A stretch of 64,000 nt of DNA from Priestia koreensis (GCF_001274935.1 NZ_LILC01000023.1:124001-188000); one strand, 5' to 3'. Shown: positions 8,521 to 16,357, counted from the stretch's first letter. Program-made: numbers and translations. The notes: generated by a model not told the origin, from the sequence alone.

Positions 8521-8551
8521 TAAAAAAACGCTGTGCATGAAGACACAGCGT
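8521..8551 (-). terminator. Leader terminator 1 (distal, the one with a mutually exclusive partner)
   Basis: ACGCTGTG and CACAGCGT form an 8-bp stem with an 8-nt loop followed by TTTTTTTA on the minus strand. Its 5' arm can instead pair with AAGGACAC at 8586-8593. Confidence 0.85.
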
Positions 8552-8677
8552 CGTAGATAAATTTATCTTCGGTATGCTATGATTCGTGTCCTTAACCATC
8601 ATTCTTTTTGAGCGTACTCAAATAAACATCTAGCGAACTAGAAATTTTTAAAAGAATGACCGTATCCAATTTACGGA

Positions 8678-8701
8678 TTAGTTAAGAACGACACCTAACA
8701 T
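8678..8701 (-). CDS. Leader ORF 2, heptapeptide MLGVVLN
   Basis: ATG-TTA-GGT-GTC-GTT-CTT-AAC-TAA with AAAGGAG ideally placed 8 nt upstream (8710-8716). Its codons 3-7 form the 5' arm of the leader's main stem, so a ribosome on it would free the complementary segment at 8586-8596. Its ATG overlaps the TAG stop of leader ORF 1, implying coupling. It is too short for a database match; support comes from the ribosome binding site and the RNA architecture. Confidence 0.6.
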   Translation of the reverse strand: MLGVVLN

Positions 8702-8751
8702 AGAACATACTCCTTTACGTTTAAGAGATAAATGGGTATAGAGGTGCTCAT
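8695..8751 (-). CDS. Leader ORF 1, 18-residue peptide beginning MSTSIPIYLL
   Basis: The start is about 13 nt from the inferred 5' end, with AGAGGG 5 nt upstream. It reads MSTSIPIYLLNVKEYVLC and stops with TAG inside the start of leader ORF 2. The ribosome binding site of ORF 2 lies within its coding region. Codons 6-9 (CCCATTTATCTC) can pair with GAGATAAATGGG at 8502-8513. Two-peptide leaders of this size are known for inducible erm genes; the similarity in layout is an inference, not homology. Confidence 0.55.
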   Translation of the reverse strand: MSTSIPIYLLNVKEYVLC

Positions 8752-8770
8752 TTCTGCCCTCTTCATCCCT

Positions 8771-8800
8771 ATCATATACAAAATAACCTTTTTATGTCAA
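8771..8800 (-). promoter_or_regulatory. Sigma-A-type promoter of the mutS2-like leader
   Basis: On the minus strand TTGACA (8795-8800) and TATGAT (8771-8776) are separated by 18 nt. A start near 8764 would place leader ORF 1 almost at the 5' end of the transcript. Confidence 0.7.
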
Positions 8801-8871
8801 TACTACATCATGTCCTTATTTACCGAAATACGTTATGATAAGCAGGAGAACGGAATGAAAGGACGTTAGAG

Positions 8872-10041
8872 ATGACGGAAAAATTATATTACCACTCTCC
8901 TTATACAAAAACATGGAACACGGAAATTACACACATTGAGCAGAAAGACGATACATATTGGATTCAGTTAAAAGAAACGGCTTTTTATCCAGAGGGCGGT
9001 GGACAACCTGCCGACCAGGGAACCATCAACGGAATGAGCGTAATCGATGTTCAAGAAGACGGCCCGCATATTTATCATATACTGCGTGACAAACCATCAC
9101 TTGGCGAAGCCTCATGTGAAATTAACTGGGAGCGCCGCTTTGATCATATGCAGCACCATAGCGCTCAGCATTTGTTATCCGCTGTTTGCATTGAGTTGTA
9201 CGATGCTAAAACGATGAGCTTTCATCTCGGAACGGAAATGGTCTCGATTGATTTAGCGACGGCTGAGCTGTCAGCGAAACAACTAAACAACGTTGAGAAA
9301 AAGGTCAATGAATACATTACGGCAAACTATCCTATTGAAACTTATATGGTGACAGAAGAAGAGCTTTCTTCTATCCCTCTACGCAAGCTTCCTGACGTAA
9401 CCGAAGACATTCGAATTGTGGAAATTAAAGGTGAGATTGACTATTCTGCATGTTGCGGGACACATGTTGCTCGTTTAGGAGAAATCGGATTAATCAAGCT
9501 GATCAAAACGGAAAAGCAAAAAGGGAATACGCGCCTTCACTTTAAAGCTGGATCTCGAGCGCTGAAAGATTACGGCGAAGCCCAGGATATTTTAACGATC
9601 ATCAGCAAACGTTTTAGCACGTCACGCAGTGAAGTCATTGAGCGCTTAGATAAATGGGAACAGGAGCAAAAAGCCCTTCAGCGCGAGCTAGATGAATTAA
9701 AAGAAGCGCAGGCTTCGTATGTCGCAAAAGAATTGCTGTCGTCAGCAGAAAGTAATTTGATTGCTAAGACGTTTGACAATCAATCCATGAAGGAAATGCA
9801 GCTGTTGGCAGCATCGCTAAAAGAGAGCTTTGATGGAGTCATTTTAATTGCCTCTGCTTCAGAGAAAAAAATCCTTCTCACTCATGCAGGTACGGCTTCG
9901 TTAAAGTGCGGTCAGCTATTTAAAGAACACCTTCCTTCCTACAACGGAAAAGGTGGCGGAAATGATAAGCAGGCTCAAGCAGGATTCAATACGGTCGAAG
10001 AGCTTCAATCGTTCGTTACGTTTGTGAAAGATTTCATCTAA
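8872..10041 (+). CDS. Alanyl-tRNA editing protein (AlaX-L type, DHHA1 domain)
   Basis: Free-standing homologue of the AlaRS editing and C-terminal domains that hydrolyses mischarged Ser-tRNA(Ala) or Gly-tRNA(Ala). The zinc/editing motifs are visible: HHSAQHLL (HxxxH) near residue 97 and CCGTH (CxxxH) near 197. Residues 240-290 are a coiled coil, and the C-terminal DHHA1 domain ends in GKGGGNDKQAQAG near 360. Its 389 residues fit the long AlaX-L class. GAAAGGA lies about 10 nt before the ATG. It is divergent from the mutS2-like gene, with which it shares a short promoter region. Both neighbours concern translation quality, which may or may not be meaningful. Confidence 0.9.
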   Translation: MTEKLYYHSPYTKTWNTEITHIEQKDDTYWIQLKETAFYPEGGGQPADQGTINGMSVIDVQEDGPHIYHILRDKPSLGEASCEINWERRFDHMQHHSAQHLLSAVCIELYDAKTMSFHLGTEMVSIDLATAELSAKQLNNVEKKVNEYITANYPIETYMVTEEELSSIPLRKLPDVTEDIRIVEIKGEIDYSACCGTHVARLGEIGLIKLIKTEKQKGNTRLHFKAGSRALKDYGEAQDILTIISKRFSTSRSEVIERLDKWEQEQKALQRELDELKEAQASYVAKELLSSAESNLIAKTFDNQSMKEMQLLAASLKESFDGVILIASASEKKILLTHAGTASLKCGQLFKEHLPSYNGKGGGNDKQAQAGFNTVEELQSFVTFVKDFI

Positions 10042-10073
10042 AAAACTCGGAGCACCGTGCTCCGAGTTTTTTC
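10041..10073. terminator. Bidirectional intrinsic terminator
   Basis: ACTCGGAGCAC pairs with GTGCTCCGAGT, flanked by A and T runs. It serves the convergent alaX-like and ABC permease genes. Confidence 0.88.
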
Positions 10074-10074
10074 G

Positions 10075-10842
10075 TTATACGGACACATCCCGCTTCACAA
10101 AGAAATACCATGACAAAGCAAGAAAGAAAATCATGTGACCAACAATGATAAAAATGGAAAACGGAAGGGTCATTCCATCAAACAAAGGCTGACTCCCCCT
10201 AAAATACTGACTTAAATCCACGTTTGAGAACAACAGGTATTTTCCTTCGCTTCGCTCAAAGTGAGCAAATAAAGAAGAAACGGTTTTCGCAACTAATGCG
10301 ATCAAAAGCGTGATCCCGATGGCGAGAGAACCATTTCGAAAAACGGTTGAAACCGTAAAGGCAATCGTCAGTACAACGATGATCTCAATCCACTGAAAGC
10401 CGTAACGACTAGCCAAAATCCAAGTATCAGACAGGTCAGACGCTTTAAACGGGAACAAAACAAGCCCCACAATAAAGGACACAATAAAAAATAGCAGCAA
10501 GCCGTATATGCTCGCAAGTAAAATCGTTATATACTTTGACAGTAAAATGGTGCTTCTTTTCGCAGGACGAATAAGTAAAAATTTAATCGTTCCGCGGTCA
10601 AATTCTGTCGAGACAATTGTGCCTGCAATTGGAATAAGAACAAGCTTTACCGCTGATAAAAACGTCGTGCTGAAAATCAAGTAGCCCATCGTTGTTTCGC
10701 CAATTTTTCCAACCCCAAACAATTGACGTGCAAGCAAAGCGCCAAGAATAGCGATGGCTAAAATAATGATCACGATGGCGATCGTGCTCGTTTTATAGCG
10801 CAACTTCATTTGTTCATTTCTAATTAAGTTCATCATTTTCAT
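10075..10842 (-). CDS. ABC-2 type transporter permease
   Basis: Integral membrane subunit of 255 residues with six predicted helices, starting near residue 20. The N-terminal MNLIRNEQMKLRYKT is typical of NatB/YhcI-like permeases, and a cytoplasmic FDRGTIKFLLIRPAKR loop follows helix 2, a hallmark of this group. It pairs with the ATPase encoded upstream, overlapping it by 23 nt. The exported substrate is unknown; related pairs confer bacitracin or lantibiotic resistance. Confidence 0.85.
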   Translation of the reverse strand: MKMMNLIRNEQMKLRYKTSTIAIVIIILAIAILGALLARQLFGVGKIGETTMGYLIFSTTFLSAVKLVLIPIAGTIVSTEFDRGTIKFLLIRPAKRSTILLSKYITILLASIYGLLLFFIVSFIVGLVLFPFKASDLSDTWILASRYGFQWIEIIVVLTIAFTVSTVFRNGSLAIGITLLIALVAKTVSSLFAHFERSEGKYLLFSNVDLSQYFRGSQPLFDGMTLPFSIFIIVGHMIFFLALSWYFFVKRDVSV

Positions 10843-11737
10843 TGCCTCCTGTTAGCGCTAAAAATGAGTCTTCTAACGACGGTGCAAGAGGTTCAATCCG
10901 ATAAACACGGAGTCCTGCCTCCACTAATCCTTTTGTAAGAACGGGAATATCTTGATACTGCATATGTACGATTACGTCATTGTTTACAACCTGCATCGCG
11001 TATTCGGCGCCTTTTAACCACGCTTTGACTTCCTCAAGCGGCTCTGCTGTGATGTTGACTGTTACCCGTTCGTTTGAAGCTGTTGTGCGTATTTCCTGTA
11101 TCGCAATGACTTTTCCGCGCTGAATAATCGCTACACGATCACAGAGTGCTTCAATCTCTTTTAAAAGATGCGTGGCGATTAAGATCGACACGCCTTCTTC
11201 GTCACACAGCTTTCGCAAGTAGATACGCAGTTCTTTCATACCAGCTGGGTCCAATCCGTTCGTTGGCTCATCTAATATTAAGAGTGCGGGGCGGTGTAAA
11301 ATGGCTTGAGCAATCCCAAGGCGCTGCCTCATCCCGAGTGAATATGTGCCTACCTTAGAATAAATGGCAGGTGACAAATCCACAAGCTCCACTACCTCAT
11401 CAATCCTCTTCTCATCTAGCGCTCCGTTCATTCTGGCAAAATGAACTAAGTTTTGATACCCCGTTAAATAATCGTAGAATTCTGGGTTCTCAATTATAGC
11501 ACCAACCTGTGAAATAGCGCGTGAGAACTGACTCTGAATGTTCTCTCCCCCAATGTTCACTTCGCCATCATCTTTTTGAACTAGGCCCACAATCGTACGA
11601 ATGAGCGTTGTTTTCCCCGAGCCGTTTGGTCCGAGTAAACCCATAATTTCTCCCTGCTTCACGTCTAAGGATACGTTCGACAAAATCTGTTTTTTTCCGA
11701 TTGATTTGTTCAAATTTCTTACCGTTAAAATTGACAT
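10820..11737 (-). CDS. ABC transporter ATP-binding protein (BcrA/NatA-like)
   Basis: Cytoplasmic ATPase with Walker A GPNGSGKTT near residue 38, signature YSLGMRQRLGIA near 133, and Walker B LLILDEPTNGLDP near 154. The C-terminal 90 residues resemble the DUF4162-like tail of BcrA-type exporters. The chosen start is the ATG at 11737; an in-frame GTG at 11752 overlaps the GAGGTT ribosome site and is unlikely. The product works with the overlapping permease downstream. A palindromic GTATATAC pair just upstream suggests local repression. Confidence 0.88.
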   Translation of the reverse strand: MSILTVRNLNKSIGKKQILSNVSLDVKQGEIMGLLGPNGSGKTTLIRTIVGLVQKDDGEVNIGGENIQSQFSRAISQVGAIIENPEFYDYLTGYQNLVHFARMNGALDEKRIDEVVELVDLSPAIYSKVGTYSLGMRQRLGIAQAILHRPALLILDEPTNGLDPAGMKELRIYLRKLCDEEGVSILIATHLLKEIEALCDRVAIIQRGKVIAIQEIRTTASNERVTVNITAEPLEEVKAWLKGAEYAMQVVNNDVIVHMQYQDIPVLTKGLVEAGLRVYRIEPLAPSLEDSFLALTGGNENDELN

Positions 11738-11752
11738 TTGCTTTAACCTCAC

Positions 11753-11805
11753 GTATATACTTGGTATATACCTTCAGTATAGCTAACTTTTCGAATTTTG
11801 TACAA
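11753..11805 (-). promoter_or_regulatory. Promoter with tandem GTATATAC palindromes
   Basis: Minus-strand TTGTAC (11800-11805) and TATACT (11776-11781) are 18 nt apart. GTATATAC occurs at 11753-11760 and 11764-11771, separated by 3 nt, between the transcription start and the ribosome binding site. This is a plausible repressor site; no regulator gene lies adjacent. Confidence 0.5.
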
Positions 11806-11856
11806 ACTACTAGTAACTATTAACACAGACTTGCCATTGAAAGGCGGATATACATT

Positions 11857-12681
11857 ATGAGTGACGAGTTTTTAACAAGAAGTGAATATAAAAGACAGCA
11901 GCGTCAAAAACAAGAGCAAGAGATCGCGCCACAACCGCAAAAGAAGCCGAAGAAAAAGGGAAAGCTCCGTTTTTTGCGACGACTTATTGCCTTTTTGGTA
12001 ACGGTAGCCATCATTGTAGGCGTTATCGGCGGCGGCGTGTTTGCCTACTACGCCTCTTCTGCACCACCGCTTGATGAAGCAAAAGTAAAAGAAGAGGTTC
12101 ATAAAGGTGATAATCAAATTTACGTGACGGCTGATGAAATTCCGAGTCGTGTTCGCAACGCTTTTGTAGCAATTGAAGATGCGCGTTTTTATGATCACCA
12201 CGGGGTTGATTTCATTCGCTTCGGTGGCGCACTCCTTGCTAACGTAAAAGGTGGGTTCGGTGCACAGGGCGGAAGTACCATTACGCAGCAGCTTGTTAAA
12301 AACACGCTGTTATCTCCTGAGAAAACGCCAAGACGTAAAGCCCAGGAAATGTGGCTGGCCATTCAAATGGAACGTCATTTTTCGAAGCAGCAAATTCTTG
12401 AAATGTATGTAAACAGTATCTACTACCCTGGGAATATCTATGGTGTAGCAACCGCAGCTGAAAAATATTATGGAAAAAGTTTAGATGACTTAAAAATCCA
12501 TGAAGCGGCTATGCTTGCTGGCATGCAACAAAACCCCAACGGCTACGATCCTCGCGAGCATCCACAGGCCGCGAAAAATCGTCGTGATCAAGTGCTTGAT
12601 GCGATGGCAGCTCATGGGTATATTACGGCAGATGAAGCAGAGCAATCAAAATCAATTCCTGTGCAAGCGACATTACAATAA
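11857..12681 (+). CDS. Monofunctional peptidoglycan glycosyltransferase (GT51)
   Basis: Membrane-anchored enzyme that polymerises lipid II into glycan strands. A basic cytoplasmic N-terminus (residues 1-40) precedes one membrane helix (about 43-66). The GT51 domain follows, with catalytic Glu in VAIEDARFYDHHGVDF near residue 107, GGSTITQQLVKN near 140, and MYVNSIYYPGN near 190. No transpeptidase domain follows; the protein ends at 274, as in staphylococcal MgtA/SgtB rather than class A PBPs. The stretch between the membrane helix and the catalytic domain is unusually short. AAGGCGG precedes the ATG, and the gene stands alone with its own terminator. Confidence 0.88.
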   Translation: MSDEFLTRSEYKRQQRQKQEQEIAPQPQKKPKKKGKLRFLRRLIAFLVTVAIIVGVIGGGVFAYYASSAPPLDEAKVKEEVHKGDNQIYVTADEIPSRVRNAFVAIEDARFYDHHGVDFIRFGGALLANVKGGFGAQGGSTITQQLVKNTLLSPEKTPRRKAQEMWLAIQMERHFSKQQILEMYVNSIYYPGNIYGVATAAEKYYGKSLDDLKIHEAAMLAGMQQNPNGYDPREHPQAAKNRRDQVLDAMAAHGYITADEAEQSKSIPVQATLQ

Positions 12682-12683
12682 GC

Positions 12684-12722
12684 AAAAGAAGGTTCTAGCC
12701 GTGTTGGTTAGAACCTTTTTTA
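12684..12722. terminator. Bidirectional intrinsic terminator
   Basis: GGTTCTA (12691-12697) pairs with TAGAACC (12709-12715), followed by a T run on the plus strand and TTCTTTT on the minus strand. It sits between convergent genes. Confidence 0.75.
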
Positions 12723-14507
12723 CTTCATTCGAAAGACCTCTCCTTTTGGTATAAAAGGTAAGCGCGCCCCTTGCGGCATCACAAATGCATGATCACGCCT
12801 GATAGATAGGCGATCACATTCTCCGTCCGTAACAAGTAAAATCGGGCCATTTTTCGGAAAGTCTGTTGCCTGTTCGATTAGCGTAACGGCTGGTTGAAGA
12901 ACCGTTCCACCTCGTCCTTTTACCTTGAGGCGATCCGCGAGCGCTTCAGGCGGCATATATCCTGCATCATAAGCATGAGCATCACAAAATACAACCCGAA
13001 CGTACGGAACGTCCCGTGCAATGCTATAGCTTGCAATCGTGCCAAGCGCTTTCCCAAGCAGCTCACGGTCCATTGATCCTGACGTATCAATAATGACTGC
13101 AAATGTCCGGCCATCTTCATCGCCTGCCTGATAGACATAGCGAGGTCGTGCAATAGTTGGTGTCGACGCTTGCCGTCTACTTGGACGAGAATATGTCCGA
13201 ACTTTTTCAATCGGTTGAAAATGATGATCAAACCATCGTGCTAATTCAACATCCCACGGAATGACAGGCTGTGAGAGCGCACGAATTTCTTCTATTAATC
13301 CTTGAGGCAAATACCCTCTCTCCTGTGCCTGATGATACACAAGCCCTTGACTAAGCGCTCGACGATAAAAGTCATCTAAATCAGTTCCGACTTTTCCATC
13401 CCAAAAGTCTGGTGATTTGCTTTCAATCATGTCACAGCCACCTTGACCACGTAGCGTCATTAGCTTACGATAGCGACGAAGATCTGTGACAATTTGGTCA
13501 TACACTTCTTCTGCAGAGAGACCTTTGAGCTCGGGGTCGTATAAGCCACCTATTTGCGGCATATCTCCAATTTGCATCTCAATCAACCAGCTGTTAATGA
13601 CGTAGTCACAGGCTACGTTCCAATAGTAAGGATCTCGCCCCTGTCTTCTCGGCGCATGACTTAAGCCAACATGCAAAAATTCATGTGCCATGACAAACTT
13701 TAGCTCTTCTTTCGTTAATGGTACAGCGGAATTAATGTAAATTTCCTTCGTATCAACCGCAACGGCCGCAACCGAAATGTCAAGACGACGACAAATAATC
13801 GGATCTTCGACAAGTTCAAAATCACTCGCAAGCGCTCCTAAAAGCGGATAAGAGCTAATAAACCAATCCTTTACTTCCTTTGCGAGCGTGCGCTTTTTTT
13901 GAAGACCAAGATCATATTCATATCCGCCTGCTGATCGTACAACGTGCTGCACAGCATGAGCCAATCCCGTAGCAAATAGCTCATCGAATTTAGGTGGCTG
14001 GTGGTAGTAATAGAGCTTTTCTTCTGTCAAAATAAAATCAATTTCTCCTGGCATCGTACTAAATCCTTTTAAATGATCAGGAACGCCCTCTTGTACGAAA
14101 CGTTCATACAGCACTTCCTCGGATGAAATGGATTCATAAACAGGAATATTAAATTCTCTTGGTACTTTTCCAAACTTGAGCTCTTGTAGGAACTGCGCGA
14201 TATAGCAGTCACAAGCAATGTTCCAAAGCTCCGGATGCTTTTTCTTCTTTTCATGACCAAGACCTAAATGAAGAAGACAGTGGGCAATCACATATGCCCA
14301 CTCTTCTGGCGTTGCATCCTTGTCCTTGTTTACTCGCATCACACCTGAAGACATGATATACGCCCATGAAGTAGGCCCCATCGATTCCGCATGATCCCAC
14401 ACCTCCTCCCACATCTGTGCGAACATGGGAGATTGCTTGATTAAGTCAACGCCTCTTTCAATCTGTTTAAGACGCTTTTCCTCTTTTACATCTCGCTGCT
14501 TCTTCAC
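12720..14507 (-). CDS. VWA-like protein with duplicated metallopeptidase-like domain (DUF2201 family)
   Basis: Cytoplasmic protein of 595 residues. Residues 60-120 hold a first metallopeptidase-like motif (AHCLLHLGLGHE followed by WNIACDCYIAQFL). Residues 270-330 repeat the pattern as AHEFLHVGLSHAP and WNVACDYVINSWL, suggesting an internal duplication in which the second copy keeps a better HExxH-like zinc motif. The C-terminal 130 residues are a von Willebrand A fold with MIDAS motif DTSGSMDRE. It overlaps the upstream MoxR-type ATPase by 4 nt (ATGA). MoxR-VWA pairs act as chaperone-like machines that load cofactors or remodel complexes; the client here is unknown. Confidence 0.8.
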   Translation of the reverse strand: MKKQRDVKEEKRLKQIERGVDLIKQSPMFAQMWEEVWDHAESMGPTSWAYIMSSGVMRVNKDKDATPEEWAYVIAHCLLHLGLGHEKKKKHPELWNIACDCYIAQFLQELKFGKVPREFNIPVYESISSEEVLYERFVQEGVPDHLKGFSTMPGEIDFILTEEKLYYYHQPPKFDELFATGLAHAVQHVVRSAGGYEYDLGLQKKRTLAKEVKDWFISSYPLLGALASDFELVEDPIICRRLDISVAAVAVDTKEIYINSAVPLTKEELKFVMAHEFLHVGLSHAPRRQGRDPYYWNVACDYVINSWLIEMQIGDMPQIGGLYDPELKGLSAEEVYDQIVTDLRRYRKLMTLRGQGGCDMIESKSPDFWDGKVGTDLDDFYRRALSQGLVYHQAQERGYLPQGLIEEIRALSQPVIPWDVELARWFDHHFQPIEKVRTYSRPSRRQASTPTIARPRYVYQAGDEDGRTFAVIIDTSGSMDRELLGKALGTIASYSIARDVPYVRVVFCDAHAYDAGYMPPEALADRLKVKGRGGTVLQPAVTLIEQATDFPKNGPILLVTDGECDRLSIRRDHAFVMPQGARLPFIPKGEVFRMK

Positions 14508-15568
14508 GATTTTCCGTCCTTCTTGAGAGCTAGTCGAGGAAGGTCACGAATGACTTCTAACATAAACCAAGCAGGTAGCACCTCACCTTTTTGCTCTGAC
14601 ACGACCATTTGGGCAATCTCTAGGCTAATTGACGCTAAATCTTTTAAAAGGTCTTTGGCGCGGAATGATAGCTGTTGCTGGGAATCACGCAAGCCTTGCT
14701 TATCGTTTGGAAGCTCTTTTAAAAGCTGCGCACGGAAAGATTGAGCCATAAAGTATAATAAGTCCCGCTCTCCTGGTTCTGACGGCCACTTCATTTCGCC
14801 GTTGATGATTTTAGCTAAATCAAAGCGGCTGTTGACTTGCTTAATAAATCCTTTAAACTGGTTCGCATGATGAGGGGATAAGCAGCCTCTTGCGATCATA
14901 TCTATATCCTGATCGCTTGCGTTTTCTCCGTATCCATACAAACAGTCGCTTAACATATGCCAAGAGCGTGGAGTCGAAAACGGCTCTTCTGTTTTGGGTG
15001 GCTCGCTCCACAGGTGATCTGGTCGAAGCTGGATGTATTCAATCACATGTGGATGAATGCTATGATCGTATGCCCACTCTAGCCAATCACGATGAGACGC
15101 ACGAAGCTGTACGTGGACCATACGGTTAATAAGTGCAGAAGACATCGGTTTGACGATCGCACTGTCCTGCGCTCGGTTTCCTGCTCCGATTACGATTGAG
15201 CCTTCTGGAAGACGGTATTCGCCAATTCGCTGCTCATGAATAAGGCTGTAGAAGGCTTTTTGGACCTCATGTGAACAGGCATTAAGCTCATCTAAAAATA
15301 AGCAAAACGGTTCGGTTCTGGCAATGTTTTTAGGTGGACAAAACACGCTATATCCATTCTCAATTTGCGGTACGCCAATAATATCCTCAGGAGCAAGCTG
15401 GCTTCCTAAAAGCGAGACGCACTCCATACCTAACTCCTCAGCGAACGACTCTACGATGGAAGATTTTCCAATACCAGGTGCGCCCCAAATGAAGACAGGT
15501 CGAACGGGTGCGACGTTTAGTAAAAAATCATATAGCTGCTTTTGCGTGACAGATAAAGCTTGATTCAC
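14504..15568 (-). CDS. MoxR-type AAA+ ATPase
   Basis: AAA+ ATPase of 354 residues (AAA_5/MoxR group). Walker A is GAPGIGKSS near residue 30, Walker B is CLFLDELNA near 92, with sensor-1 GAGNRAQD near 128 and arginine-rich ALINRMVHVQL near 145. The start is GTG at 15568 with GAAGGA about 10 nt upstream. It forms a two-gene operon with the VWA/metallopeptidase-like partner through an ATGA overlap, the usual arrangement for MoxR systems. Likely a chaperone or dechelatase-like remodeller, substrate unknown. Confidence 0.85.
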   Translation of the reverse strand: MNQALSVTQKQLYDFLLNVAPVRPVFIWGAPGIGKSSIVESFAEELGMECVSLLGSQLAPEDIIGVPQIENGYSVFCPPKNIARTEPFCLFLDELNACSHEVQKAFYSLIHEQRIGEYRLPEGSIVIGAGNRAQDSAIVKPMSSALINRMVHVQLRASHRDWLEWAYDHSIHPHVIEYIQLRPDHLWSEPPKTEEPFSTPRSWHMLSDCLYGYGENASDQDIDMIARGCLSPHHANQFKGFIKQVNSRFDLAKIINGEMKWPSEPGERDLLYFMAQSFRAQLLKELPNDKQGLRDSQQQLSFRAKDLLKDLASISLEIAQMVVSEQKGEVLPAWFMLEVIRDLPRLALKKDGKS

Positions 15569-15620
15569 GTAGTTGATTCCTTCTTTCTTTATGTAGTTTT
15601 GTGTGTAAATAAAAGAATAT

Positions 15621-15655
15621 CAAAATAGAACAACCAAAAATGGTTGTTCTATTTA
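15621..15655 (-). terminator. Intrinsic terminator of the phosphoesterase gene
   Basis: AAATAGAACAACC pairs with GGTTGTTCTATTT around a 6-nt loop, adjacent to the stop codon at 15656. Confidence 0.8.
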
Positions 15656-16357
15656 TTATCGGCGGGAACGTGTTCCTCGTTTAATTGGTTCTGTTGTAAT
15701 CGTTTCTTGATCAAAATCATATACGTGCGCGACAAACTCCGTCAGCTCAACGAGTGCCAGTTTTGGGCGCTTGGATACGACTTGTGCACCTAAATCGATC
15801 GCAAGTCTCGCCCCGTCAAACGTTACGGCCGCAATCGGCGTATGCCCATGAACGAGCGTCTTCCCACCCGTTTCGTCTAAAATTTGCTGCTTGCTATAGC
15901 GATACAGATCTTTGCGCTTCATCCACAGATTTTCACGATTCGTATCGCCGTATGGAATTTCAAAACCGGCATGGCTGTATACGTATTCGTCATCATCCCA
16001 TCGCATCGGCAATGTTCGAAGCCATTCTAACAAATCAGCCACCTCGCCAGGCTCTGAAAACGTCTCGTTAATGCTATCCGCTGCTTCTTTTGCGCCAAAT
16101 TGAAGCCACATATCAAGAATATTACCTATGTACCAAAGCATCATCTCTTCATGATTTCCAATCGTTACGTGCACGTTCTCGTACGTTTCATGAAGTCTCT
16201 TAATCTCTTTTAATACGGGGCCGCTATCTGGACCACGATTCATCATATCTCCTATCACAACAAGCTGATCGGTTTCAGGATCAAACGCAGCGTGTTCAAA
16301 TAGCTGCATCATCTCACGATAGCTTCCGTGAATATCACTTATTACGAATTTTCTCAT
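15656..16357 (-). CDS. Metallophosphoesterase (PPP/PrpE-like serine/threonine phosphatase or Ap4A hydrolase family)
   Basis: Cytoplasmic two-metal phosphoesterase of 233 residues. Visible metal-binding motifs are SDIHG near residue 6, GDMMNRGPDS near 37, GNHEE near 67 and HGHTP near 182. This set matches the PrpE/phage-lambda phosphatase group. The start is the ATG at 16357 with GAGAAGGG upstream; the longer in-frame reading begins with an unsupported hydrophobic extension. Whether it dephosphorylates proteins or dinucleoside polyphosphates cannot be told. A terminator follows. Confidence 0.85.
   Translation of the reverse strand: MRKFVISDIHGSYREMMQLFEHAAFDPETDQLVVIGDMMNRGPDSGPVLKEIKRLHETYENVHVTIGNHEEMMLWYIGNILDMWLQFGAKEAADSINETFSEPGEVADLLEWLRTLPMRWDDDEYVYSHAGFEIPYGDTNRENLWMKRKDLYRYSKQQILDETGGKTLVHGHTPIAAVTFDGARLAIDLGAQVVSKRPKLALVELTEFVAHVYDFDQETITTEPIKRGTRSRR

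Larger units (their letters stand above)
8426..8764 (-). promoter_or_regulatory. Structured attenuator leader of the mutS2-like gene
   Basis: About 340 nt from the inferred transcription start to the gene. It contains two overlapping short ORFs, a long closing stem with three internal hairpins, and two intrinsic terminators. In RNA sense, the second ORF (GTGTCGTTCTTAAC) pairs with GTTAAGGACAC (8586-8596). TCATTCTTTT pairs perfectly with AAAAGAATGA. Between the arms are the hairpins CCGTA/TACGG, TCTAG-TTCG-CTAGA and TTTGAG-TACG-CTCAAA. AAGGACAC can alternatively pair with GTGTCTT in the 5' arm of the first terminator. I do not match it to a named riboswitch class; it is not a T-box. Confidence 0.75.

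Noticed and set aside
8577..8703. Large imperfect palindrome as a transposon (MITE)
   Set aside because: The pairing is asymmetric with internal hairpins, lies downstream of a good promoter, and overlaps short ORFs with ribosome sites and terminators. A regulatory leader explains it better. No target duplication was seen.
8426..8764. T-box, M-box or other known riboswitch for the mutS2-like leader
   Set aside because: No GGUGGNACCGCG-type T-box sequence, and no match to the M-box, yybP-ykoY or preQ1 cores as I remember them.
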